This document shows, one piece after another, positions 46,706 to 59,037 of a stretch of 64,000 nucleotides of DNA. Where the stretch lies: the NCBI GenBank assembly GCA_014058105.1, contig JACGCM010001747.1:3286001-3350000 (forward strand), in the 5' to 3' direction. The stretch comes from Kingdonia uniflora. Taxonomy: Eukaryota; Streptophyta; Magnoliopsida; Ranunculales; Circaeasteraceae. Both the position numbers and the translations under genes were made by a program. A model generated the notes under the pieces. That model ran no database searches. It was not told the origin of the DNA and was given only the letters and a program-made list of their open reading frames with translations. Position 1 is the stretch's first letter. Every line of letters starts with the position of its first letter.

Positions 46706-49700
46706 CACGCGAATTGGCCATATCCAAATCCGCCTTCAATTTGGCCACCCTCTCATTCAGATCGTCACACCATTTTTAAACCATACGAAAATCTATATCT
46801 TTAGTAGGTAAGGCCTCACTCAATTGATCAGCCACACTTTCAGAATGGGCTAGGTCAGCTTGAGCTTTTTCAAACTCGTTGTCTTTCCTAGTCATTTCAC
46901 TCTTCAATTACTCAAGCACAATTTTGGAACTTACCGAATCAGCTCGAGTGTGCACAAGCTCATTTGTTTTCCTGGTCATTTGACCCTTCAAACTAGTCAT
47001 AAAATCTTATATCATTTTTTCTGTCACTTCAAGCGACTTGCTGCGGTATCGAGCGGTGTCTGCCTCTTTACTTTTTACCATCAATACATCAATCTGGCTT
47101 TTGAGCTTTGTTGTCTCATCCTTCGCCTCTGCGAGCTCTTTTTCCACTTTTTCTATTTCAGCATCTTTTCCCTTGATCTCTGAGTCAAGTCACAAACAGT
47201 TTTTATCGCCTCAGCAAACTGGATTTGTACTTTATCATGTTGATCCTCCCTATCTTCAGATGCCTCTCTAATCTGTTCAAAGTCTGCCATAAACTCATAG
47301 TTATATTAGAACGTCTATTGTTCACTCGAGCGAACAGTCTCCAATTCGACCTACATCACATATATAATATATCAAGCTTATTCAATAATACTCCATAAAT
47401 ATAATCAAATCATAATACAAATGACTTTCAGAATTCTAATAGATTTCTATTTTCTGACATTCTATTGTTATGAGACTGCTTCTAAACTTAAGGTTGAAGT
47501 ATGATCTCAGTTTGTTGGCAATAACATCTACATCTACTTTCAAGGTACACATTTTATATGTTCTAATTTTCTAAAACACTTTGACATTATCTGGACATGC
47601 TTGATTACCATCGCCCCTAAACTGCTAACACATTTATGATCTATATCTATCTCCTACTATATTTTGTAGCTCTAAAGTAATGCAGCGTACAAGTCAAATA
47701 TTTATTGTTATTTTCTAACCTGCAGCTCCACTTGCGAAGTTAACAGGGACGCTGAGGCCATTTTCTCCTTATCGAGCTCATTCTCTAATTCCTCAATTTT
47801 GAGGCGCATATCCTTAAGTTCCTACAAACATCTCTTAGCCTATCCAAAATTTATCCAACAAAGCAATATTCCAAACAATTACAGTTTTTCAAACCACACA
47901 AAAATACACAGCCAAACTTTAGCAACTTTACTCTACCTTCTCATTATCTTCCCCCCAGTTCTCTAGATTAGTTCTGGGAGAGACCAAATCTAACCCTGTT
48001 ACCACATATCCATCAGCAGGGACCTCCTCTTCCCCTTCATCTTCTTCGACGTAGGTACCAGTCATAATGGCTTTGAGGTCAGCTTTTGTGTACCCTACCG
48101 TGAGGAGTTGGTGCCCAAGTCTGTCGCGTTGTACTGCGACGTCATCCACATTCTTTTGTGCCTCCTCATTAAGCTCGCTTATCAACACCTTATGCGCAGC
48201 CTTCGCAACAACCAATCACTCCCCCTCCAGAGCCAAGTCAGATTCAAGTCGGGCAACTTTCTTCTCGAGCTCGACTCTCCCACTCTCGAGCTCAACTTTT
48301 CCCTCCTCGATTCCGAAGCAGCCCTTCAACAAGCGAGCAGTCTACAATAAAGCCAAACAATTTTTTACCTCGAATCCAAATATAAAGTTCAAAAATAAAT
48401 AAGTCATCAACTTACCATTTTGCTCAACTCCAACTGTGGGGAGGCACTCAGCTCCTCAGTACCCTTGCGAGCTGCAAGCCTGAGACTATCCTCCACAGCT
48501 CGCAGCTCACCATCCTCAGTAAGTCAGTTCTCCATGGCCTTCACCCCTATCACTCTAACAGGAAGATCTACCCTCCTCTTTTTAGCATTCACTTCGACCT
48601 CCCCACTTACCGTGGTTCCAAAGGCCGAGCCACCCTTTACAGTTTTCTTCTTCAGAAACTTTAGAGCTAACTTGCTCGAAGTGGTCACTTTAGGAACATC
48701 CTCAAAATCCATTTCTGAAGCCCTTGGCAACATCGGACGCTTATCCCCGTCCGCTCCTCTCATCTTGCTAGCTCTAACCCCCATTACTGGTCTCTTCGTC
48801 TAAGACTTTTGTACCTTTTCTAACCTACTATTAACTCTTTTATTTCTATTAATGCCGAGCTATTTCAGAACTATCTCGAGCTTAACACCTTCTCGAACAA
48901 CAGTATCTAACAGTGATTCCTTCCTTGTCACCTTCGACCGAGGACCTATAAAATAAACACAACATATTGTTAAACAGCAGAACAACCCTTCAATTACAGC
49001 AGTTTGATATTTGTACTATTACTTACTTTTCTTCAAAGTTCTATACAAAAGTTCCGTTGGTTCTTCGTCCTCTCTATGAAGGCGCCTTTCACCCATATCA
49101 CATTATCGTTCTAAACTCGACCTACTGAATTCAAATCGAAGAAAAGCGGTCGAGACGAGCTCGAACAGAAATATACACCCCCAGTTGGAGCATAATATTT
49201 CGCAGTGTAATACTGTAAAACATCCGCAGGAGTTATTCTCCTCTCCACCTCATTCTCCTCCCACAATCTATTCAAAGTCACACAAACATTGATCACCTCC
49301 CACATGTCCCCATTCAGTTGAGCATGACAAGCCTCTATGGTATTCATTATACCTTTATCAAGAATTCTAAGGGGCAACCTTAATCTATATTCCAACTGAG
49401 ATAGATAATACAAAAATCCATGGTTTAGGTCACCTTGGACATTCTCATCAAAATACTCAAGAGAGATCCTCCACTCCCTTGTCCAATTTCTCCTTTTCTA
49501 AGTCAGGCAATAAGAAGAAATGTTCTTCCTCAGATGATACAGTACAACCTCTAAACAACCTATCGGCATGTTCTACAATGTTGCCCCATTTCCACTTATA
49601 ATAGTTTTGGATTTACAGAACTCTTTGAACACATCAGAGCTCCAAATGTATGATACCAATTTACCAGGGAAATCTAGAAATTGAACGAGTACTACTTCGT

Positions 49701-49800
49701 CCTCCCCCTCACACTCTACATTTACAGATTCTACGTTATCGAACTCAATCGTACGACCAGAGATCGACGTCTCCATATCAGGTAAATCCTTCATAGGCTT
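46706..49800 (-). pseudogene. Multi-exon transposase_28-like gene with a long coiled coil (antisense to the gypsy element)
   Basis: Minus-strand pieces, 5' to 3': MKDLPDMETSISGRTIEFDN (49794); the PF04195-like part LEYRLRLPLRILDKGI...HAQLNGDMWEVINV...CSSSSRPLFFDL (49440-49111); a Lys-rich linker (48784-48524); coiled coil (48480-48240 and 48215-47928, ending ADLKAIMTGTYVEEDEGEEE); a further exon DMRLKIEELENELDKEKMAS (~47820-47720) with good splice signals; and more coiled coil at 47290-46706. Frame breaks near 49570 and 48230 suggest decay, but intron-exon structure is still visible. Proteins like this are common near plant gypsy elements of the Tat type, where antisense ORFs are known. No biochemical function is established. 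Confidence 0.55.
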
Positions 49801-50400
49801 AAAAATGAGGTTTAATTCTATAACAGATACTCCTCATGCCCAACCTACATATAGGTTCAGGTATTCTGTTAACTTATCATTATCTTTAATTTATACACAT
49901 TCATGCACACATCTACCATACATCCATCATACATATACGTATATCATACACATATCTCTTTTTACACAAAAGATCAAATATATTTTTATAAAATTACTAT
50001 AAATAGCAATTTTTTGAAATTTGAAAACCCATAAAAAAATTTCAAACCTCGCATTCACAAAATCATTATTCGATCACTAACCTTAAACGTCTGATTATGA
50101 GTTTGAAGCAACGCCAAATCTTTCCTTCACAATGCTGTTATACGACCACCGTCGTGACTCTGTCTCTGCAACTTTTTCACTCCTTGAGCGATGATCACTC
50201 TCGTCTAATCTTTCACGTGAATCTCTACAATTTTTCGCTTTTCTCTCCCACTGTTCTTCCGTTGTTCTGAAGTTGATAAACGTTGGAATGAGGAAGATGA
50301 ACTATTATTTATATTTTCTCACTCTAACTGCTGGCAGTTATTGGGCTTCGCACGAGCCACCATCGATTTTGGAACCGAGGAGTCCCTTCAACAATTAATG
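49801..50400 (-). promoter_or_regulatory. Probable leader, intron and promoter of the antisense gene
   Basis: On the minus strand a TATA-like AAATATAAATAA (~50310) is followed by a purine-rich leader, a plausible donor (AAG|GTTAGT, ~50085) and an acceptor-like ...TTTTTAAG just before the ATG at 49794. No protein gene is seen. The layout suggests a 5' untranslated intron. Confidence 0.35.
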
Positions 50401-51782
50401 TAATACATTTTGCACCTTTTTGGTAAAAATGCCTTCCCGTCATTACCCTAGACTTTATATTTTAATATATTCTCATCTCCTACCTAAATATCTCTCTGAC
50501 CTCCCCACACTCTTAATGACTCAATACTCATACGCAATCGAACTTTCCCTACAATTACACAAGAGATAAAATTCAAAGCTAATATATTTTTTCCATTCTT
50601 ACTTTCATTACTTATAGAACTACTGACTTCATTTCAAAAATATCACATTTTAAAATTTAAATTTTTTATTCACAACAATTCCAAATAACATTTACAACAA
50701 AATATGAATAGATTCAAGCAATTCTACATACATTCTAATTACAGTTATTTGACCTCATTCAGTTCGCTCACTCACATATAATTACAGATAAAACATCCCA
50801 AATATCCTGGAGAGTCATACCTAATCAGTTCGCTCCCAAAAAATTTCATATCTTCTTCCTCTATCTCTTCCAGAACAATTTGCCTCACAATCGCTTTTCG
50901 AGTTGAAGGCTCTAAAATCACTTCATAGAATATCTCCGAGTAAAAGTGGTACCCGATCCCCTATTCCCCCACCCTCAAATCTAGGCCTTCAAACTAAATT
51001 TTAGATTCAGACAAGTTAGAATCATAATCTAGCAACCCAAAAATCCTCTCCTGCACTTCAATAATCTTTATCATTAATTATTTCTCTGCAGTATGACGAA
51101 CTCTCTCAGAGCGAGTCCTCACCATAGTCTCTTTTCCTCCTCCTCTTTACATCACATTCCCATTATATTTATACACTTATTCAAGATTACTTCAATTCCC
51201 CCGCATTTCGCATATATTATAATCAGTTTTTCCATAACTGGAAACCCTAAGATCATGATAGAAAGTTATCTAAACTTATCCATACAAATCAACCTCTTTG
51301 GATTCATCTACTCATATTTTTGACCTACTCATTACAATCTTTCCCCTATATAACATTTCCAAACAAAATCTTCATAAGCTCAAATTTTCAATTTCTACAT
51401 CTGAAAGGATATTCTATTCCATTGTTATTGGAACTTTTTCAGTTCGATACACATTTTTATTTACATATACACATTTACAACTTCACATATATTTTCCACA
51501 GTCGACTAAATAGAACTCCATTTTTTGTTCGACTTCACAATATTAAATTCTCGTCTTCTAACATACATATATATACTTTTTCTAACTCAATTTCAATAAA
51601 AATAGCTAAATTCTATCTCTCAACACTGATTGAACAAATATTTTTTCATTAGCTCGAATATCAATTACAGAGTATTTTACAGATAACAAGTCTTTTTGAT
51701 ACTATTACAGATCATTCTACAGGTTATATATCAATTTTTAAAATTGTATCAAATTAGAGAATCTTCTGAAGCAAAGTAGGAA
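50401..51782. other. AT-rich stretch between the two antisense genes
   Basis: Plus-strand ORFs at 51093, 51298 and 51320 are Phe/Ile/Ser-rich products of AT-rich DNA and overlap one another, so I do not call them. A Glu/Asp-rich minus-strand stretch at ~50960-50820 may be another decayed exon. Confidence 0.35.
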
Positions 51783-52478
51783 CTAGAAATCATTGAGCCT
51801 GATCCCTCCTTTACACCATTTACTTCCATAAGAAACTGAAGAAGCAAAGGTGCCAGTACTTGAACCAACCCTCAGTGATAGGACCTTCTTCACGACAAGA
51901 GAAGATGACAGTACAACAGAAAGACTTTTAATCTCCATCTTCCTCCACAACCACCATCGTCTCTTCCTCCATAACTCCCACCAACTGAGAGCTGGTAAAG
52001 ATAAAAGGGAGTTCAACCTTAGAACCCAGTCCCTTGCAGGATACTGGCAGTAATGCCTTGTATGTACGCCGGCCTCCATATCTGTCTCCTCAACCTTATC
52101 CTCTGCAAGGATGCGAAAACATCTCCAACGTTGCTCGCCTGTTAAAACAACATAATAAAATCTCCACATATGATAAAAATCATCTTCAGCTTCAGCCGCT
52201 TGATCTTCCGACATCCCATGGTAAGTCGGTGGAACAAGAATGAGTGTAAGATTCTCTAGCACTTGGTTGCCAATGGTGACGCTGATAGAGTTCGAGGAAG
52301 AAAATGCTAAAGATGATGAGGAACAGCTACTCCCCCATTTAACCCCTAGAGATGCCCAAACGTTCAATTTGTGAAGGTTCATGGTGATGTTGGTAAAACT
52401 TCTGAAGTTGCTGGAGAGAAATTGTCGCCCAAAGAGGTAGTGATGACCACAAAGGGTTGTTGGGCTACATCTATTCAT
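51783..52478 (-). CDS. P1-like repeat-associated protein, open frame
   Basis: An open frame of 231 codons; a likelier start is the internal Met at 52380 (MNLHKLNVWASLGVKW). The core TYHGMSEDQAAEAEDDFYHM, then WRFYYVVLTGEQRWRCFRIL, and YPARDWVLRLN match the two halves of the pseudogene at 2934-1342, which shows a real protein family. The C-terminal third (Trp/Arg-rich, then Ser/Val-rich) lacks a match and may be intron or out-of-frame read-through. It lies ~2 kb upstream of the coiled-coil gene and in the same direction, as in the first 3 kb of the window. Function unknown. Confidence 0.4.
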   Translation of the reverse strand: MNRCSPTTLCGHHYLFGRQFLSSNFRSFTNITMNLHKLNVWASLGVKWGSSCSSSSLAFSSSNSISVTIGNQVLENLTLILVPPTYHGMSEDQAAEAEDDFYHMWRFYYVVLTGEQRWRCFRILAEDKVEETDMEAGVHTRHYCQYPARDWVLRLNSLLSLPALSWWELWRKRRWWLWRKMEIKSLSVVLSSSLVVKKVLSLRVGSSTGTFASSVSYGSKWCKGGIRLNDF

Positions 52479-52599
52479 TTTATATGTTTAAAATTTATGT
52501 CTAGTATTTATTGTTATGGAGTTGACATTAATTACTGTAAGAAACTGTGGCTTTATTAGATACTTTTGAAAGAAATGACTCTTTTTAAATCAGATTTTG

Positions 52600-52994
52600 A
52601 GTAGGTGAATAATGTAGAGTTTGCAATTCTTGTAGGATGTAAAACAATTGAGGGTAAGTGTAGATAGTCTGCAAAAAGCATTGAACCAAGCTAGAAATGC
52701 CTTGAGTCGCACGTATTAGGTAATAGCTCGATCTGAATATCAAATAATGTATCATAAATCTCTATCAGAGAAACATTGGCAAGAGTTATATGATACCTAG
52801 TTTATGTTTGCCAAAGCCAAAATATAGAAGAACGAAGTTGTTAGAAAGGTTCACGATAAGTTTAAAAAGTCCCAAAACATGTTAAAAAAGTTCTCTCTAA
52901 AAGATGAGTGTGATAGGGCTTTGTTAACGCTGATGCTTTATTTTGAGGCGGAAGTTGATAGTGAAAGGGGTTTAAATGGTGCGTATATACAAAT
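52600..52994 (+). pseudogene. Decayed coiled-coil coding region (left part), split by the copia element
   Basis: Plus-strand frames read VSVDSLQKALNQARNALS, NEVVRKVHDKFKKSQNMLKK and LMLYFEAEVDSERGLNGAYI. The reading continues after the copia element at 55998 with LEEWRAKPDPVWV and VARNRHSLEAKKYYA. Helical, charged wording fits the family seen on the minus strand at 46706-48480. Stops throughout. Confidence 0.4.
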
Positions 52995-53700
52995 TGTTGG
53001 AAAATACAAAGGGCATTTATTTTTCCTTAAAGTTTGAATGGTGGAACTAAGTGGTTTTAGGCCCACATTGAATATGTGGGAAACACAGCTCTCTTATATA
53101 AGTAAATCAAACACTTATCTTGTTATAATGTGTGTGAGAGTTGGTGAGTCACACGCGCATGTGCGACATGTGCGACCCATGTGTGCAAACTAGCTTGGGT
53201 GCATGGGCTACCCATAGGCTTGTTCGACCTCGGAAACTCGCTTATTATTATAAGTCTATGATTCGGCCTTGGGCCATGGGCTCATGGGGATTCCTTTAAA
53301 TACTTAGTCATTTTTTAGGTTTGAGGTGTGAGTTGGGGTGTCTCCAACAGACGCACCTTAAGGTGTGACTCTTGGTGAAGAGGCACTAAATTGAGGTGTG
53401 ACTCTTGGTAAAGAGCCACCTATGCTCTATATAACCTAATTTTGTTTTAATTTATTATCATCAGTTTTTCAGAGTTTTCTTGAGTCATTTTACAAAGAGA
53501 AAATAAACGCAATCAAAGTTCGTTTGGCAGAAAGATAGAAGCTTCTTTTTGCGACTGGTCGTTGTATCCTGGGATACAGGTGACTATATTCCTGCAGAGC
53601 ACTCTGGCAAGGGAAAATCTGTCTTAAGGAGATAGTGTGTATACACTAGACTCGATCATCTCCTTAAGAGGTGTTAGTTTTTCATACAAATTGGAATACA
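52995..53700 (+). repeat. 5' LTR of the copia element, 706 bp
   Basis: It begins TGTTGGAAA and ends TTGGAATACA. It contains two near repeats of GGTGTGACTCTTGGTGAAGA (53360 and 53395), a TATATAA promoter-like motif at ~53438, and the transcript start zone. Confidence 0.8.
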
Positions 53701-53744
53701 ATCTTAAGACAGACTAATTTTTCTGTGTGATCAAAAACTATAGC

Positions 53745-55647
53745 AATGGTGAATCTCACTGAGAAGGAGGGTAAAAAGGGTAATCCACACATTTTAAAGG
53801 TGAAGCCTGAGAAGTTCAATGGCATTAAATTCAAGCGTTGGTAGCAGAAGATGTTATTCTTTCTCACAACTCTGAACTTAGCGAAATTCCTCAAGTAGGA
53901 CAAACCAGAGTTGAAGGAGGAAGAAACCGACCTAACAACTATAGCTACAGTGAAGGCTTGGATTCATTCTGACTTTCTGTGTTGGAATTATATTCTGAAT
54001 GGGCTTGACGACACATTGTATAATGTGTACAGTCGAACGGAGTCTGCAAAGGAACTATGGGAATCCTTAGACCATAAGTATAAAATAGAAGATGCCGAAC
54101 TTAAAAAATTTATAGTTAGCAGATTCCTAGATTATAAATGGTAGATTCCAAGACTGTAATCAGTCAAGTATAGAACTGCAGATTATCCTGCATGATATTC
54201 ATATAGAAGGTATGAGGCTAAGTTAATCTTTTCAAGTTGTTGCGATAATTTAGAAGTTGCCTTCATCCTAGAAGGACTTCAAAAGTTATATGAAGCATAA
54301 GAGGAAAGAAATGAAGTTGGAGGAACTGATCGTAAGGCTAAGGATCGAAGAAGATAACAAATCCAATAAAAAGAAGGATGTTGTTCATTCTTACGATGCC
54401 AAGGCTAACATGGTCAAGGAAAACCCTAAACCCCATAAGAAAAATGGGAAGAAAAGGAAAAATGGGAAGAATTTCCTAGGCCCTAAAGGTAAGGACTTTA
54501 AGAAGTTCACAGGGAGTTGTTATGTTTATGGCAAACCAGGGCACAAGTCAATAGAATGCTGCAAGCGTAAAAGCAGACCAGAAAGTGACAAAGGCACTCA
54601 AGCAAACATTGTTGAGATTGAGAACCAGTGTGCATTGATCTCCAAAATTAACCTGGCAAGCAATTCCAGAGGATGGTTTGTGGACACAGGGGACACACAT
54701 CATATATGCTATGACAGGAGTTTATTTACTACCTACAATAAGACTGAACATGAAGAAAAAGTGTTCATGGGCAACGTTTCAACGTCAAGGGTCGAAGGAA
54801 AAGGGAAAGTAGTTCTAAAATTCACATCTGAAAAGGAAGTTACTTTAAATGAAGTGTTGCATGTGCCTGATATCCGCAAGAACCTTGTTTCCGGAGCATT
54901 GCTGAACAAGAATGGATTTAAGTTAGTGTTTGAGTCAAACAGATGTATCATGACTAAGAATGGTGTATTCATAAGAAAAGGTTATATGTGTAATGGACTG
55001 TTTAAACTAGCAGTCTTGTGTAAACTTGTTTCAATTATCAATAAGAATGAGAATTTTATTTACTTGCTTGAGTCATTTAATGTTTGGCATCAACGATTAG
55101 GACATGCAAATTATGGTTCGCTGCGTAAATTTGTCCATTTAGGATTGTTGCCTAAATTCAATCTTGATTGCAAACAAAAATGTGCAGTGTGTGTTGAAGT
55201 AAAATTTGCTAAACAACCATTCCATTCTATTGAACAATGCAAAACTGAACTGCTAGATTTGATTCACTGTGATCTCTGCGATTTGAAGTTTATTCAAATA
55301 CGAAGCAGAAAGAAGTACTTTATTACTTTCATAGATGACTGTACAAGATATAGTCATGTCTACTTGATCAGAAGCAAAGATGAAGCACTGGAAGTGTATA
55401 TTATTTTCAAAAATGAGGTTAAGACTCAAGGCAACAAAAAGATAAAAGTTTTTCGAACTGATAGAGGTGGGGAATACGACTCTATTACGTTTGGAGAACT
55501 TTATGCTAAGTTTGATATTATACACCAAACTACTGCACCTTACACTCCTCAGCAAAATGGAGTTGCTGAGAGGAAAAATAGAACCTTAAAGAATATGCTT
55601 AATGCTATGCTTATTAGTTTAGGTTTGCCACAGAACTTGTGGGGGGA
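53745..55647 (+). pseudogene. Copia gag-protease-integrase remains
   Basis: Gag starts at the ATG at 53745 (MVNLTEKEGKKGNPHI) with stops near 53843 and 53896. Gag's UBN2-like part (AWIHSDFLCWNYILNGLDDT, SAKELWESLDHKY) lies at 53950-54140. A 454-codon ORF, 54290-55654, then holds: a zinc knuckle missing its second Cys (CYVYGKPGHKSIEC, ~residue 76); the protease motif GWFVDTGDTHHIC; the pre-integrase block VWHQRLGHANYGSLRKF; and the integrase core with IHCDLCDL, FIDDCTRYSHVY, FRTDRGGEY and APYTPQQNGVAERKNR, the DDE-type catalytic region. The ORF breaks off at LPQNLWGEV, where the deletion joins the 3' LTR. No reverse transcriptase remains. Confidence 0.9.
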
Positions 55648-55992
55648 GGTGTGACTCTTGGTGAAGAGGCACTAACTTGAGGTGTAACTCTTGGTGAAGA
55701 GTCACATATGTTCTATATAATCCAATTTCATTTTCATTTATTATCATTAGTTTTTTAGAGTTTTTTTGAGTCTTTTTACAAAGAGAAAATAGACGCAATC
55801 AAAGTTCGTTTGGCAGAAAGATAGAAGTGTTTTCTTCTTTCTGTGACTGATCGTTGTATCCTGGGAGACAGGGACCTATATTCCTACAAATCACTGTGGC
55901 AGGAGAAAATCTACCTTAAGGAAATAGTGTGTATATACTAGACTCGATCATCTCCTTAAAAGGTATTGGTTTTTCATGCAGATTGAAATACA
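55648..55992 (+). repeat. 3' LTR remnant of the copia element
   Basis: It matches 53359-53700 of the 5' LTR (GGTGTGACTCTTGGTGAAGA start; shared CAAAGTTCGTTTGGCAGAAA). Its first ~360 bp are missing. By-eye divergence is roughly 10%, so the insertion is not very recent. Confidence 0.85.
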
Positions 55993-55997
55993 CAAAT

Positions 55998-56565
55998 ATT
56001 AGAAGAGTGGAGAGCTAAGCCTGATCCAGTTTGGGTATAGGCTTTAGCAACTGTGGCTAGGAATCGCCATAGCCTAGAAGCTAAAAAGTATTATGCTTGA
56101 GCTGGTGTATCCATGATATATATGAATAATACATGATTATGTATACGAAATGTTGAATGTATCCGATCTATTTGTAGGGTCATCAATCTATGAGGATTCT
56201 ATTTTTTAAGGCAAACAAAGAAAGTAGGTCAGTACAAGAGGAGTTATGAAGCGAACTAAGAATGACCCAAGAAGCCCTAAATAAGTATATCGAACTGAAT
56301 ACTTAGCTCAAAGTACAAGTTCCGAACGAGACATCTCTAAGAAAAAGTGAGGAAGTAAAATAGAAAGATGGGGAGGCAAAGCAGAAACGGACTAGTGAAT
56401 GTTTAAAGAAGACGTACGAGCAGATGTTGGAATTTTTTTAGCCTAATGCAGAAAAAAAAAATTGCCAAAGATCCTCACAACTGTATATTGAAGCAATCAT
56501 TGCTTTTATGGTGGTAAATTAAAAATGATTGATGACAAATTTCAAAAATATGTAACTGATATGGG
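55998..56565 (+). pseudogene. Decayed coiled-coil coding region (right part)
   Basis: Continues the frame interrupted at 52994 (LEEWRAKPDPVWV...). Lys/Glu/Arg-rich in several frames, with stops. It ends at the LTR that starts at 56566. Confidence 0.35.
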
Positions 56566-57155
56566 TGTAATGGCATAATTCCGTAGCTCGAAATTAGCTC
56601 TTACACCAAATGTACATGTGACAAAAATTAATATAAAACAAAAAATGACACAGGTGATTTAGCGTGGAAAACCTTTGAATTGGTTAAAAACCACGACCCC
56701 GAGTTGAGGGTTTTAATAACAGGAACTTTTATTGTTTGAGGCTGATATCTTATTACAAGTAATTTCTTGAACTAGAAATTCTTGATCTTGAAAATAAGAT
56801 GTTTTGTGATGTTTAGAATCTATAAATTAATGTGTTAGAATCTAAAAAAATTAGGTTTCTCCGGTCCCTATCTCTTCTAGAACTTTTTCTTTATATAGAC
56901 CTTACCCATAGCTTGTTATCGTGCTAAAGTACGTTCTCTGAATAATGAGTTAAGTGGTAGTTGAGTGTGTAACTATTTAGTTCGTGGGAGACAGGTATCT
57001 TTGACTTGTTCATATTTTTTATAGTGTTCGATCCACGATCTTTATCAGTTCGTAGTCTAGGTGGCAATGTTGGTTATTTATGTCACGTGTGAAATGCGTG
57101 AGTCTGATACTGAGGTAATTCGAGTTTAGACTAGGTCAAAGGGTAGGCCCTTCCA
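56566..57155 (-). repeat. LTR copy A (590 bp) of the gypsy family, minus strand
   Basis: It reads TGTAATGGC...CCCTTCCA on the plus strand. It is the 3' LTR of the gag remnant to its right. Its mate is copy B at 59038-59626. No flanking target duplication is visible. Confidence 0.85.
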
Positions 57156-58959
57156 ATCGCCCCCTCGCAACTGAAGGCACGAATGACTTTGGTTACAAAA
57201 GAACCTGTGGATTATTGGTATTGGAAGTTGAAGAGATAGGATGTACTGATGGGGATTTGACTGGTTGGGTACTTGGTATTTATTTATGGAGGGATGTATT
57301 TGGTATTTATGATATGGAAAGGATTATTGGGTTTCTCCTCAGTTTGATTATCGACCTAGACTACTTCAATCTGCATCTTGTAGCTTCCATTCGTATATGA
57401 TTCCAGATCAGCAATGTATTCGTACATTCTCCCATCTTTGAAGATATATTTCAATAACCTCTGTAAAACATAGTAGGTTTCAGTGTCATGGTGATTTACC
57501 TTGTGATGCATGCAGTACGGCCTGCCTTCAATCAGTTTTGGTGGTTGAGATAGATGGTAGAACTTGTCATTTGATAGAATTGGAAAAATTATAGAGATTC
57601 GAACATTCATCTTAGGGAGGACCGTCTTGGTTAATAAATTGCATTTTTGAGGTTTACCAGTGTTCGCCTTGGAACGCTTTTGATCACCTTGGTCCTCCTT
57701 CGGTTCACTGTTAAGTTCTGTAGTTAGACTTTTAGTGGTTAGAATGGATTTAGTAGATATATGCCTTTCGGTCATCATCTTTTCCAGGTTGACATACCCA
57801 TTAACCTTGGTAATCATATCCTCCAAGGTCGTTAGTTTGTTTAATAAGAGGTACTTTTTGGCTTTGTTGCCGAGCTGGAGCGCATTGGTAAAAGTAATAA
57901 CAATTATTTTCTGATCGGGATTATCCACTTTTCGCGTGAGTTCCAGAAACTTCTTTGCAAAGACCTCGAGCTTCTCCCCTTGTGACTGTTTAAGACTAAT
58001 AAGAGAATATAAATTCTCCTCTTTCTTTTTATTGTGAGCATACATCTTGATAAATTGCTTCTGTAGTCTATCGAATATGAGGATGAAATCTTCAGGAAGA
58101 TAGTGGAACCACCAGAGCGGTTCCCACTGTAGACTTGTTGCGAACAGACGGCATAAAATATGGTTGAGATTGGAGTATAATCTTAGAGAATCACAAAATT
58201 ATTGAATGTGCTCTTTTGGATCAGTGCCCTTGTATTTACGTATCTTCGGAGTATGGAAACCTTTCGGTACTTCTATATCAAATAACTCTTTGGTAAGTAG
58301 ACTACCTTGTAACTTGGTAAAATCGTCCTTATTCTCGAGAGCTTCAGTTTTGATCACCTCCTTAATACGTTGATTCATATACTCTGGTGTGATATACTGA
58401 CGTGTGGTCTGAGTGGCTTGGTGAGGTGGTTGAGGATTATGAGTTTCGGTGCCTTCACTCAAGCGACCACATGATGGAATCCGAGGTTGAAGTCGTTGTT
58501 CTTCCTCTTGACGCTTGGAAGGCTAAAAACCTTTGCTGATATCAGACTGAACTTTGCGACCCAAATAAATAGAAGGTTGAAGTTCGTACTAAATATTTCT
58601 AGAAATGGCTTTGTTGGTGGTTCTTCAAGGGCCTAATCATTTTCGTGCAAAAACTCAGGAGTTCACTAAATTTGATTACGATCTCTGGTTTGGGGAGCCT
58701 GTTGAGTATCTTATAAAGCTTGTAATGCAGTCTGCATGGTTTTTATCTGCTCTTCATGTCGTTTGAATGCTGTCAAATAAGTTTGTCACTCGGTTTCGAG
58801 CTTTTTATAGCGGAGCTCTTTGTTGAGAGTTAACTAACGCTCGAGCTCATTACGCTTCTCTGTCTCGACATGGAGATTCGTCCGTAGTTCAGTAAGTTGT
58901 TCTAGCTCAACTGAAAGATCGAACTGAATTCCTGTTCCTGGTCGCCTGGAAGTGACCAT
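57156..58959 (-). pseudogene. Gypsy gag, minus strand, without pol
   Basis: Gag starts at the ATG at 58959 (MVTSRRPGTGIQFDLSVE), directly after copy B and its primer-binding site. It continues through EGTETHNPQPPHQAT (58462-58199) and a 229-codon ORF at 58045-57356 (LYSLISLKQSQGEKLEVFAK, KLTTLEDMITKVNGYVNLEK, YCMHHKVNHHDTETYYVLQR). It ends at 57356. About 200 bp of non-coding DNA joins it to copy A, so protease, RT and integrase have been deleted. Stops separate the two ORFs. Confidence 0.8.
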
Positions 58960-59017
58960 GATTGGAAATTGATAATAGAGTGAATGTATGGCTTAGGATA
59001 TCATGGAAATGTCTTCT

Positions 59018-59037
59018 ATCCTACAGACGGCGCAAAA
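59018..59037 (-). other. Primer-binding site of the minus-strand gypsy copy
   Basis: On the minus strand the bases just after the LTR read TTTTGCGCCGTCTGTAGG. GCGCCGT matches the 3' end complement used by tRNA-Asp-primed plant gypsy elements. Placement right at the LTR edge supports it. Confidence 0.5.

Larger units (their letters stand above)
52990..55997 (+). mobile_element. Ty1/copia retrotransposon (52995-55992), internally deleted, with target duplication
   Basis: The 5' LTR starts TGTTGGAAAATAC at 52995. The element ends ...GAAATACA at 55992. A perfect CAAAT lies at 52990-52994 and 55993-55997. The internal part keeps gag, protease and most of the integrase. Everything from the integrase end through RT, RNase H and the first half of the 3' LTR is deleted. 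It inserted into a coiled-coil pseudogene. Confidence 0.85.

Noticed and set aside
49805..51652. Plus-strand Ile/Phe/Ser/Tyr-rich ORFs
   Set aside because: Products of AT-rich DNA. They overlap each other and lack motifs.
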